Positions 1 to 4,765 are shown, counted from the stretch's first letter. The stretch: 5,087 nucleotides of DNA from an uncultured Clostridia bacterium (GCA_947165805.1 CAMVBT010000204.1:1-5087); one strand, 5' to 3'. The notes: generated by a model not told the origin, from the letters alone. Made by a program: numbers and translations.

Positions 1-35
1 CTCTTCTGCGCGAGCGCAGTGGCCGGGTCGGGGAT
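1..35 (-). pseudogene. In-frame continuation of the lipoprotein after the amber codon (edge fragment)
   Basis: Read on the minus strand in the same frame, the bases after the TAG at 36-38 give IPDPATALAQK and then leave the window. Transglutaminase-type lipoproteins of this group, as I recall them, read roughly SGY-(I/V/L)-P-(D/V)...L..KKGIC, with the nucleophilic Cys in the last motif. The residues fit that pattern with the amber codon in place of the tyrosine. One base change would restore TAT or TAC. The fragment is therefore more likely the separated 3' part of the same gene than unrelated intergenic DNA. Only 11 codons are visible, so whether the rest is intact cannot be judged here. Confidence 0.55.
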
Positions 36-1022
36 CTACCCGCTCGTCACGGTCTTTGCCGTTTCCTTGTCGTAGGTGATGCTGTCGGTGACGTATCTGA
101 AGACCGCGGCTATCTTGTCCAGCGCGGAGGTGCAGCCCGCGCAGACCTCCGAGGCCTTTGCGACGCACGCGGAGTTCTTGTCGAACTCGACGTAGAAGTT
201 GCGGTAGGTGAACATCTTCACCTCGTCGGCTATGCTTGCCTTGAAGGTCTCGTTCACCGAGCTGATGAACTTGCCGTTCGACATCATCTCATATATCTCG
301 ACGGTGTAGGTGCCGCTGCCCTGCGCGAGGGTTATGTACTGGACGCCTCTGCCGGGGTAGATGTCGTAGTCGAAGCGGCTCTCACCGAGTTTCAGCAGCA
401 GTTTCAGCCGCGTGCTGCCCGAGTAGTCCACCGAGACATAGCCGAGACCGGCGTTCGAGTAGTCGAACACGATGTTCTCCGCTTTGAACGTGCTCGTCCC
501 GGGCGAGGAAACGGCGTTTATCTGCGGGGGCGAGGGAGCCGCCGCGGGAGCGGGAGTCGTTGCCGCCGTGGTAGTCGTTGTTGTCGTTGTTGTCGTTGCG
601 GCTGTGGTAGTCGTTGTCGTTGTTGCCGCTGTCGTCGCGGCAGTTGTCGCCTGAGCAGTTGCTTTTGCCGTGGTCTCCTTTGCAGTCTCCGGCGGAGCCT
701 CGGAGGTCGTTGTTTCCGCTGGGGGAGCCTCGGTCTCCGTATCGGCGGGAGGCTCGGGCGGGGCATCGGAGGTCTCTTCGGTCTCTGACTGCGTGTCCTC
801 GCCGGTATCTGCCGGAGCGCCGGTGTCTTCGGGGGCTGTATCGGCTTCGGAAGTCTGCGCGGGCTCGGTGTCCGCATCGGTGGTCGTGACGGTCACGGCA
901 GCCGTGACTGCCGCAGTCGTGGCCGCGGGAGCGGGAGAGCTCCCGCCCGAGCAGCCCGCTGCGAACGACAGCGCCGCTATGAACGCGAGTATATATGAAA
1001 TTTTCCGGTAACTGTTCCTCAT
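36..1022 (-). CDS. Secreted lipoprotein with transglutaminase-type C-terminal region, cut by an amber codon
   Basis: This 328-residue product should be exported, lipidated and anchored on the outer face of the membrane. Seen: a basic start (MRNSYRK), a hydrophobic segment at about residues 8-22 and a lipobox ending AAGC with Cys24. Residues 25-165 are a low-complexity linker, first Asp/Glu/Pro/Thr-rich, then nearly pure Thr with Ala pairs (about 126-156), then Ala/Pro. Residues 167-265 look like a beta-rich domain. Residues 270-328 (ending FRYVTDSITYDKETAKTVTSG) resemble the start of the transglutaminase-like domains in Ruminococcaceae lipoproteins. The catalytic Cys/His/Asp would lie further on, so this product as read lacks an active site. 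The frame stops at TAG (36-38) but continues in family-like sequence to the window edge. The start is supported by GGAAGG on the minus strand (1031-1036), 8 nt before ATG. Cys286, Cys294 and Cys297 (a CAGC pair) are unusual for an exported domain. The lipoprotein call is firm; the transglutaminase call comes from remembered family patterns. Confidence 0.75.
   Translation of the reverse strand: MRNSYRKISYILAFIAALSFAAGCSGGSSPAPAATTAAVTAAVTVTTTDADTEPAQTSEADTAPEDTGAPADTGEDTQSETEETSDAPPEPPADTETEAPPAETTTSEAPPETAKETTAKATAQATTAATTAATTTTTTTAATTTTTTTTTTAATTPAPAAAPSPPQINAVSSPGTSTFKAENIVFDYSNAGLGYVSVDYSGSTRLKLLLKLGESRFDYDIYPGRGVQYITLAQGSGTYTVEIYEMMSNGKFISSVNETFKASIADEVKMFTYRNFYVEFDKNSACVAKASEVCAGCTSALDKIAAVFRYVTDSITYDKETAKTVTSG
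561..660 (-). repeat. Triplet-repeat tract encoding a poly-Thr linker
   Basis: The plus strand shows repeating gtt/gtc/gta/gcg/gcc triplets, with 9-bp units such as gttgttgtc. Read on the minus strand these are ACN threonine codons with interspersed GCN alanine codons. They encode the Thr-rich stretch at about residues 122-155 of the lipoprotein. Thr/Pro/Ala linkers are typical spacers in surface proteins and possible O-glycosylation sites. The 3-bp unit would let the length change without a frameshift. The other frames of this tract give meaningless poly-Val or Arg/Gln ORFs. Confidence 0.7.
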
Positions 1023-1030
1023 GGGGTATT

Positions 1031-1036
1031 CCTTCC
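1031..1036 (-). promoter_or_regulatory. Ribosome binding site of the lipoprotein
   Basis: The plus strand ccttcc reads GGAAGG on the minus strand and sits 8 nt before the ATG at 1020-1022. This fixes the start of the lipoprotein in front of its signal peptide. Confidence 0.7.
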
Positions 1037-1090
1037 AGATATCTGAAATGACATGGTTTTATTGTCGGTTTTGTACAAAACCACTTATAC

Positions 1091-1119
1091 AGTATAGCAT
1101 ACTTTTTCCGCTTTGTCAC
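1091..1119 (-). promoter_or_regulatory. Sigma-A-type promoter for the minus-strand lipoprotein
   Basis: On the minus strand there is a -35 box GTGACA (plus 1114-1119), a 17-nt spacer and a -10 box TATACT (plus 1091-1096). A TG dinucleotide stands one base before the -10, making an extended -10. Transcription would start near 1084-1086 and leave a leader of about 60 nt before the ATG at 1022. The spacing and both boxes fit the housekeeping consensus. No operator-like repeat is obvious. Confidence 0.65.
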
Positions 1120-1137
1120 GTGTTTTTTGTTCAAATC

Positions 1138-1164
1138 AAAAAAATTTTTAATTTTTTCAAAAAA
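1138..1164 (+). promoter_or_regulatory. A/T tracts upstream of the ylxM-ffh promoter (UP-element-like)
   Basis: A run of A7, T5, AA, T6, C, A6 lies directly upstream of the -35 box at 1168. Phased A/T tracts here can bind the RNA polymerase alpha-subunit C-terminal domain and raise transcription, which would suit an operon for protein-targeting factors. The tract separates the two divergent promoters and could also bend the DNA. The role is inferred from position and composition only. Confidence 0.4.
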
Positions 1165-1167
1165 TGC

Positions 1168-1195
1168 TTGACAAATCCGATATTTGTGGTATAAT
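1168..1195 (+). promoter_or_regulatory. Strong sigma-A promoter of the ylxM-ffh operon
   Basis: The -35 box is a perfect TTGACA (1168-1173) and the -10 box a perfect TATAAT (1190-1195), with a 16-nt spacer. A TG at 1187-1188 makes it an extended -10. The predicted transcription start is near 1201-1204, about 46 nt before the ylxM start codon. With both boxes at consensus this is one of the clearest sites in the window. Confidence 0.88.
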
Positions 1196-1204
1196 AAATC
1201 TTGC

Positions 1205-1226
1205 TGTAAACCAACCGAGGTTTACA
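1205..1226 (+). other. 5'-leader stem-loop of the ylxM-ffh mRNA
   Basis: TGTAAACC (1205-1212) and GGTTTACA (1219-1226) form a perfect 8-bp stem with a 6-nt loop. It lies at or next to the predicted 5' end of the transcript and 11 nt before the GGAGG. Terminal hairpins like this can protect mRNA from 5'-end decay. The region is too short for a known riboswitch class. Confidence 0.5.
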
Positions 1227-1237
1227 CCCGGCTTCCC

Positions 1238-1242
1238 GGAGG
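1238..1242 (+). promoter_or_regulatory. Ribosome binding site of ylxM
   Basis: GGAGG, 6 nt before the ATG at 1249, supports the start read as MSDKIYYTILFDTYG. Confidence 0.8.
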
Positions 1243-1248
1243 AACAGT

Positions 1249-1719
1249 ATGTCGGACAAGATATATTACACGATACTTTTTGATACATACGGCCCGCTCC
1301 TTACCGACAAGCAGCGCGAGACCCTCGACCTGTACTACAACGAGGACCTGTCGCTCGGCGAGATAGCGGAGACTATGGGCGTCACAAGACAGGCGGTCAT
1401 GGGCTGCATACAGAAGTGCGAGCAGCACCTCGACACGCTCGAGTCGCTGATGAAGCTCGCGGACCGCAACCGCGAGATAGAAAGGCTGCTCGGCGAGATC
1501 GAACGCGGTGTGGAGTGGCTGAGAGCGAACGGCGGCGGTGTGCAGTTCGGTTACAACATGGAGACTAACGAGGTCGGTATGTTCCAGTCATTCGGCCTGA
1601 ATGACGGAGGTTTGCTGTCCGGCAGCGGAACAAAGGATACTTTCGGTTTCTCCGGAGGTTTCGGAGAAACGCCGGAACCTATAACGGATATCACCGAAAA
1701 AATAAGGAAACTGCTTTGA
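1249..1719 (+). CDS. ylxM: YlxM/P13 family putative DNA-binding protein associated with SRP
   Basis: This 156-residue cytoplasmic protein belongs to the YlxM/P13 (UPF0122) family. These are small helix-turn-helix proteins encoded next to ffh or ftsY and linked to the signal recognition particle pathway. Seen: after an N-terminal segment (residues 1-20), a helix-turn-helix resembling sigma-70 region 4 spans about residues 20-61, with the family signature LYYNEDLSLGEIAETMGVTR (28-47) followed by QAVMGCIQKCE. A charged helix follows at about 62-92. From about residue 95 the protein has a Gly/Phe/Ser-rich tail ending in a short amphipathic segment (ITDITEKIRKLL). Family members are usually around 105-120 residues, so the tail is an extension. 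The gene opens the operon, under a strong promoter, and ends 16 nt before ffh. The family call is secure; the molecular role is not well defined in general. Confidence 0.9.
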   Translation: MSDKIYYTILFDTYGPLLTDKQRETLDLYYNEDLSLGEIAETMGVTRQAVMGCIQKCEQHLDTLESLMKLADRNREIERLLGEIERGVEWLRANGGGVQFGYNMETNEVGMFQSFGLNDGGLLSGSGTKDTFGFSGGFGETPEPITDITEKIRKLL

Positions 1720-1721
1720 GA

Positions 1722-1727
1722 GAGGAG
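1722..1727 (+). promoter_or_regulatory. Ribosome binding site that sets the TTG start of ffh
   Basis: GAGGAG lies 8 nt before TTG 1736-1738. The upstream in-frame GTG at 1727-1729 overlaps this motif and has no ribosome binding site of its own, so TTG is preferred. Confidence 0.7.
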
Positions 1728-1735
1728 TGAGCGCG

Positions 1736-3106
1736 TTGGCATTTGAAGGACTGTCGGAAAAGCTCGGCAAGGTGTTCAAGAACCTTAAAGGCTACGGAAA
1801 GCTGAACGAAAAGACCGTGAACGAAGCAATGCGCGAAGTCAAAATGGCGCTCCTCGAAGCGGACGTCAGCTACAAGGTCGTGAAGAAGTTCGTCGCGGAC
1901 GTTTCCGAGCGCGCGGTCGGCACCGAGGTAATGGAGAGCCTGACCCCTGCTCAGCAGGTAATAGACATCGTGCATGAGGAGCTCTGCAACCTCATGGGCG
2001 GCACGAACGCGAGGATAGATTTCCCCTCGAAGCCCCCCTGCGTCATCATGATGTGCGGCTTACAGGGCGCCGGTAAGACCACCCACGCCGCAAAGCTCGC
2101 GAAATACCTGAAAGCGCAGAGCCGCAGACCTCTGCTCGTCGCCTGCGACATATACCGTCCCGCGGCTATCGACCAGTTGAAGGTCGTCGGCGAGAAGGCG
2201 GGCGCGAGAGTGTTTGAGATGGGGCAGGAAAACCCCGTTAAGATAGCAAAGGAAAGCATAAAGTTCGCGAAGGACAACGGCTATGACGTCGTTATCCTCG
2301 ATACGGCAGGCCGTCTGCATATAGACGAGCAGCTGATGAACGAGCTTAAAGAGATAAAGGCGGAGACCACGCCGAACGAGATACTCCTCGTGGTCGATTC
2401 GATGACCGGTCAGGACGCGGTGAACGTCGCGAAGACCTTCAACGAGACACTCGAGATAACGGGCGTAGTGCTCACAAAGCTCGACGGCGACACAAGAGGC
2501 GGTGCGGCGCTGTCCGTGCTCGCGGTGACCGGAAAGCCCATAAAGTTCGCCGGCACGGGCGAAAAGCTCGACGACCTCGAGCTCTTCCACCCGGACAGAA
2601 TGGCGAACCGCATACTCGGAATGGGAGATGTGCTCTCGCTCATTGAAAAGGCGAAGGAGACCTACGACGAGAAGGAAGCCGAAAAGCTCGCGAAGAAGCT
2701 CCAGACAAGCAAGTTCGATATGAACGACCTGCTTGCGCAGTTCGAGCAGATAGAGAAAATGGGCAGCGTGACCTCGCTCATCAATATGATACCGGGACTG
2801 AGCGGAAAGGTCAGGGAAGAGGACATCGACGAGCGCCGTATGCCGCGCACGAAGGCGATAATACTCTCGATGACGAAGAAGGAGCGCGAAAGACCCTCGC
2901 TGATCGACGCGAAGCGCAAGCGCCGCATAGCCGCGGGCTCCGGCACCAAGGTCGAGGACGTCAACAATCTGCTCAAGCAGTTCGATATGATGCAGAAGAT
3001 GATGAAGCAGGTGAACGGCAAGGGCGGCAAGCGCAACGCCATGAAGATGCTCCGCAACATGGGCGGCATGAGCGGAGGAATGGGCGGCTTCCCCGGAGGC
3101 TTCTGA
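1736..3106 (+). CDS. ffh: Signal recognition particle GTPase Ffh (SRP54)
   Basis: Ffh binds signal sequences of nascent membrane and secreted proteins together with SRP RNA, and delivers the ribosome to the receptor FtsY at the membrane with paired GTP hydrolysis. From the TTG start it has 456 residues, normal for the family. Seen in order: an N domain (1-~85, AFEGLSEKLGKVFKNL); a G domain with P-loop GLQGAGKTT (108-116), DIYRPAAIDQL (~138), DTAGR (189-193), TKLDG (247-251) and GTGEK (273-277); then a Met-rich M domain. The M domain holds the SRP-RNA-binding segment KRKRRIAAGSG (393-403) and a tail of Met/Gly repeats ending GGMGGFPGGF. All GTPase motifs are intact. Where many homologues read SRxxRIAxGSG, the Ser position is Lys here. 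TTG is chosen because it gives the usual MAFEGLSEKL start at a good distance from GAGGAG. Cotranscribed with ylxM. Confidence 0.97.
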   Translation: MAFEGLSEKLGKVFKNLKGYGKLNEKTVNEAMREVKMALLEADVSYKVVKKFVADVSERAVGTEVMESLTPAQQVIDIVHEELCNLMGGTNARIDFPSKPPCVIMMCGLQGAGKTTHAAKLAKYLKAQSRRPLLVACDIYRPAAIDQLKVVGEKAGARVFEMGQENPVKIAKESIKFAKDNGYDVVILDTAGRLHIDEQLMNELKEIKAETTPNEILLVVDSMTGQDAVNVAKTFNETLEITGVVLTKLDGDTRGGAALSVLAVTGKPIKFAGTGEKLDDLELFHPDRMANRILGMGDVLSLIEKAKETYDEKEAEKLAKKLQTSKFDMNDLLAQFEQIEKMGSVTSLINMIPGLSGKVREEDIDERRMPRTKAIILSMTKKERERPSLIDAKRKRRIAAGSGTKVEDVNNLLKQFDMMQKMMKQVNGKGGKRNAMKMLRNMGGMSGGMGGFPGGF

Positions 3107-3110
3107 TTTG

Positions 3111-3142
3111 AATGCAGAATGCAAAATGCAAAATGCAAAATG
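3111..3142 (+). repeat. Heptamer tandem repeat (aatgcaa)n between ffh and rpsP
   Basis: One aatgcag unit (3111-3117) is followed by three aatgcaa units (3118-3138) and a partial fourth (3139-3142). Read on the minus strand the array gives phrases such as FCILHFAFCILHS, which I recognise from many spurious database ORFs. This suggests a dispersed intergenic repeat family rather than a local accident. It starts four bases after the ffh stop. Confidence 0.8.
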
Positions 3143-3147
3143 ATTGT

Positions 3148-3162
3148 GTCGCCTGCGGCGAC
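3148..3162 (+). repeat. Small palindrome GTCGCC-TGC-GGCGAC attached to the heptamer array
   Basis: GTCGCC (3148-3153) and GGCGAC (3157-3162) form a 6-bp GC-rich stem with a 3-nt TGC loop, just after the heptamer array. No T-run follows, so it is not a normal terminator. It may slow 3' exonuclease decay between ffh and rpsP. A near-identical palindrome (GTCACC-TGC-GGTGAC) occurs at 4800-4814. Confidence 0.6.
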
Positions 3163-3224
3163 TGATCTGAAAACTGACGAGACCCGAAAGCATCTGCATT
3201 AAAAGGAAATAGCGCGGGCGACCG

Positions 3225-3233
3225 TGTTATATA
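3225..3233 (+). promoter_or_regulatory. Possible extended -10 element ahead of rpsP
   Basis: TGtTATATA matches an extended -10 (TGnTATAAT-like) about 30 nt before the rpsP start codon. No good -35 box lies 16-18 nt upstream, so this is only a candidate. If real, rpsP-khpA could be transcribed separately from ylxM-ffh despite the repeat between them. Confidence 0.3.
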
Positions 3234-3249
3234 CATCAGATAAGATTTT

Positions 3250-3256
3250 GGAGGTG
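3250..3256 (+). promoter_or_regulatory. Ribosome binding site that sets the rpsP start
   Basis: GGAGGTG, 6 nt before the ATG at 3263-3265, selects that ATG over the in-frame ATG at 3224. Confidence 0.85.
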
Positions 3257-3262
3257 AAAGAA

Positions 3263-3505
3263 ATGGCAGTAAAGATCAGACTCAGAAGAATGGGCGCAAA
3301 GAAGGCTCCTTTCTACAGGATAGTCGTTGCGGATTCCCGTTATCCGAGAGACGGACGCTTCATCGAAGAGATCGGTTACTATGATCCCACAAAGGATCCT
3401 TCCGTTATCAAGATAGATAACGAAAAGGCTCAGCAGTGGATCAAGAACGGCGCACAGCCCACCGATACAGTAAAGAAGCTCTTAAAGATCAATGGCGTAG
3501 GCTGA
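3263..3505 (+). CDS. rpsP: 30S ribosomal protein bS16
   Basis: This is an 80-residue small-subunit protein that binds 16S rRNA in the 5' domain and is needed for 30S assembly. Seen: the family N-terminus [20 protein letters not shown] with [22 protein letters not shown] after it, then the downstream element [20 protein letters not shown]. The length is typical for bS16. The ATG at 3263 is chosen because it gives the conserved start and has a strong GGAGGTG. The in-frame ATG at 3224 would add 13 unrelated residues. khpA follows after 16 nt, so the two are very likely cotranscribed. In many Firmicutes rpsP lies downstream of ffh, as here. Confidence 0.98.
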   Translation: MAVKIRLRRMGAKKAPFYRIVVADSRYPRDGRFIEEIGYYDPTKDPSVIKIDNEKAQQWIKNGAQPTDTVKKLLKINGVG

Positions 3506-3511
3506 TTATCC

Positions 3512-3516
3512 GGAGG
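3512..3516 (+). promoter_or_regulatory. Ribosome binding site of khpA
   Basis: GGAGG, 5 nt before ATG 3522-3524, in the 16-nt gap after rpsP. Confidence 0.75.
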
Positions 3517-3521
3517 CAGTT

Positions 3522-3755
3522 ATGAAAGAACTATTGTACGCAATGGTGGAAGAGCTTGTCGAGGATAAGTCCGCAATAGAGATAACAGCGGACGAGCCGA
3601 AGGAAGACGGAACTATCGTTTATCACCTGCACGTTGCCGCCGGCGATATGGGCAGAGTGATCGGCAAGCAGGGCCGCATTGCAAAGGCTATCAGAACTAT
3701 AATGCGCGCGGGCGCGGTAAGACACAGCGAAAAGGTAGCGGTCGAGATAGACTGA
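3522..3755 (+). CDS. khpA: KH-domain RNA-binding protein KhpA (YlqC family)
   Basis: This 77-residue cytoplasmic protein is made of a single KH domain. KhpA binds RNA, in several Gram-positive species together with KhpB/Jag, and affects cell elongation and gene expression. Seen: an N-terminal helix (MKELLYAMVEELVEDKSAIE), a beta strand and turn with Asp/Glu/Gly, then VIGKQGRIAKAIRTI (46-60). This contains the diagnostic GxxG loop GKQG (48-51) and the helix after it, followed by a closing strand KVAVEID. The length is normal. The stop TGA (3753-3755) overlaps by one base an ATG (3755-3757) of a reading frame that runs into the next gene. In many Firmicutes the next gene is rimM, but not here. 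Confidence 0.95.
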   Translation: MKELLYAMVEELVEDKSAIEITADEPKEDGTIVYHLHVAAGDMGRVIGKQGRIAKAIRTIMRAGAVRHSEKVAVEID

Positions 3756-3792
3756 TGAGCCTGCCGCCGCGCAGAGCGGAGTATGATGTGGG

Positions 3793-3830
3793 AGAACCGT
3801 CTGCTATGCAAGTCGGTTCTTTTGCATTTT
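3793..3830 (+). terminator. Probable rho-independent terminator after khpA
   Basis: AGAACCG (3793-3799) pairs with CGGTTCT (3814-3820), with a 14-nt interior that can add a small TGC/GCA stem. It is followed by TTTGCATTTT. The stem is only 7 bp and the T-run is interrupted, so termination may be partial. It lies between khpA and the ribosome binding site of the isomerase gene, and suggests that the khpA transcript ends here or is attenuated before the next gene. I see no clear promoter between it and the next gene. Confidence 0.5.
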
Positions 3831-3837
3831 CCGTAAA

Positions 3838-3843
3838 AAGGAG
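3838..3843 (+). promoter_or_regulatory. Ribosome binding site that sets the isomerase start
   Basis: AAGGAG, 7 nt before ATG 3851-3853, selects the start that places a signal peptide at the N-terminus. Confidence 0.75.
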
Positions 3844-3850
3844 AACAACA

Positions 3851-4738
3851 ATGAGAAAGATTATAAAGGCCGTGTGCGCGGTATCGGTGTGTGCGCTGAT
3901 GCTGCTCACAGGATGTTCAAATAACGCCGCTCCGGACAAGAGCAAGCCTACGGAATACAGGCTCGTCAAGAGCAGTGAAGCGGGCAATTCGGGCGACGTG
4001 ACGCTCAACGCGGGCGACACCTACGCCGTCATAAGCATAAAGGACTACGGCGATATCACAGTGAAGCTCTATCCCGACATTGCGCCCTACGCGGTGTATA
4101 ACTTCACCGAGCTCGCGAAAGCGGGTTCCTACAACGGAAAGTATTTCCACCGCATAATCGAGGGCTTTATGGCTCAGGGAGGTTCCGCGACCAATACAGG
4201 CGCGGGCGGCGATTCGTTCGAGGGCGGCAATTTCAAGTGCGAGGTCAACACAAGTATGCGCCATTACTACGGAGCTTTCTGCATGGCAAGCGCGGGCGGC
4301 AACCAGTCCGACCAGTTCTATATTGTGAACAACAAGGACTCGCAGACCAGCCTGAAAGACCTGTATAAGCAGAATATCGAGGGCTCGGAGCAGCAGGCGA
4401 AGTTAATGGATATGTATCTCCAGATGATCGACAAGAACGACGCGAGCATGAAAGCGTATTACGACGCTTACGCTCTCCAGAAGCAGTTCTATGTCGATTA
4501 TAACAAGGGCGCTCAGGCAATGCTCGACACAGTGACGGACGCCGTTATCTCGGCCTATGAGAAGAAAGGCGGCTCTCCTGTCCTCGACGGCGGTTATACC
4601 GTGTTCGGACAGACAGTCGAGGGCTTCGACGTCCTCGACGCTATCAGCGCGTGCGAGAAAGTCGATGACGGCAACGGCAATATCAGCAGACCCGCCACCG
4701 ACATCATCATCGACAAAGTCGAAGTGTTTGTTAAGTAG
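3851..4738 (+). CDS. Lipoprotein cyclophilin-type peptidyl-prolyl cis-trans isomerase with helical insert
   Basis: This 295-residue protein would catalyse cis-trans isomerisation of X-Pro bonds outside the membrane and so help exported proteins fold. Seen: a signal peptide (MRKIIKAVCAVSVCALMLLTGC) with lipobox LTGC and Cys22. A short linker leads to the cyclophilin fold from about residue 57: GDITVKLYPDIAPYAVYNF, FHRIIEGFMAQGG (99-111) with the active-site Arg101, Phe106 and Gln109, and SDQFYIV (153-159). Residues ~162-243 are a charged, Tyr/Met/Gln-rich and mostly helical insert where ordinary cyclophilins have about eight residues including the Trp near the active site. The fold resumes with LDGGYTVFGQTVEGFDVLDAIS (245-266). 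Tyr249 replaces the usual active-site His. The start at 3851 is set by AAGGAG and the signal peptide; the same frame is open back to an ATG at 3755. The stop is TAG, embedded in a repeat. Confidence 0.92.
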   Translation: MRKIIKAVCAVSVCALMLLTGCSNNAAPDKSKPTEYRLVKSSEAGNSGDVTLNAGDTYAVISIKDYGDITVKLYPDIAPYAVYNFTELAKAGSYNGKYFHRIIEGFMAQGGSATNTGAGGDSFEGGNFKCEVNTSMRHYYGAFCMASAGGNQSDQFYIVNNKDSQTSLKDLYKQNIEGSEQQAKLMDMYLQMIDKNDASMKAYYDAYALQKQFYVDYNKGAQAMLDTVTDAVISAYEKKGGSPVLDGGYTVFGQTVEGFDVLDAISACEKVDDGNGNISRPATDIIIDKVEVFVK

Positions 4739-4765
4739 TCGCTTCGCTCAAGAAGTCGCTTCGCT
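4737..4765 (+). repeat. 12-bp direct repeat agtcgcttcgct at the isomerase stop codon
   Basis: The 12-mer agtcgcttcgct occurs at 4737-4748 and again at 4754-4765, a 17-nt period. The first copy begins within the isomerase stop codon (TAG 4736-4738). A related atcgcttcgcc lies at 4889-4897. Such cgcttcgct strings are common in intergenic repeats of this bacterial group, from general recollection. Confidence 0.65.

Noticed and set aside
36..38. Genome-wide reassignment of TAG to an amino acid
   Set aside because: The isomerase ends well at TAG (4736-4738) in family-typical VEVFVK, and readthrough there adds only a meaningless tail. One in-frame amber is better explained by mutation or error.
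472..1011. Plus-strand poly-Val and Ser/Val-rich frames opposite the lipoprotein linker
   Set aside because: These are low-complexity complements of the Thr/Ala triplet tract, with no start signals.
382..1134. 250-codon minus-strand frame overlapping the lipoprotein
   Set aside because: It is a shifted frame of the lipoprotein, rich in Arg/Asp/Asn from the linker repeats, and starts upstream of the predicted promoter's transcription start.
1727..1735. GTG start for Ffh three codons upstream
   Set aside because: The GTG overlaps the only good ribosome binding site; TTG 1736 gives the standard Ffh N-terminus with 8-nt spacing.
3111..3142. CRISPR array
   Set aside because: The 7-bp units are contiguous with no spacers and no cas genes; this is a simple tandem repeat.
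2060..3199. 379-codon open frame on the minus strand opposite ffh
   Set aside because: It is antisense to an intact, highly conserved ffh, begins in the heptamer repeat (FCILHSAF-type residues), and has no ribosome binding site or family-like motif. It is a codon-bias shadow.
3224..3262. Thirteen-residue N-terminal extension of bS16 from ATG 3224
   Set aside because: The strong GGAGGTG and the conserved MAVKIRL start favour 3263; the extra residues are not family-like.
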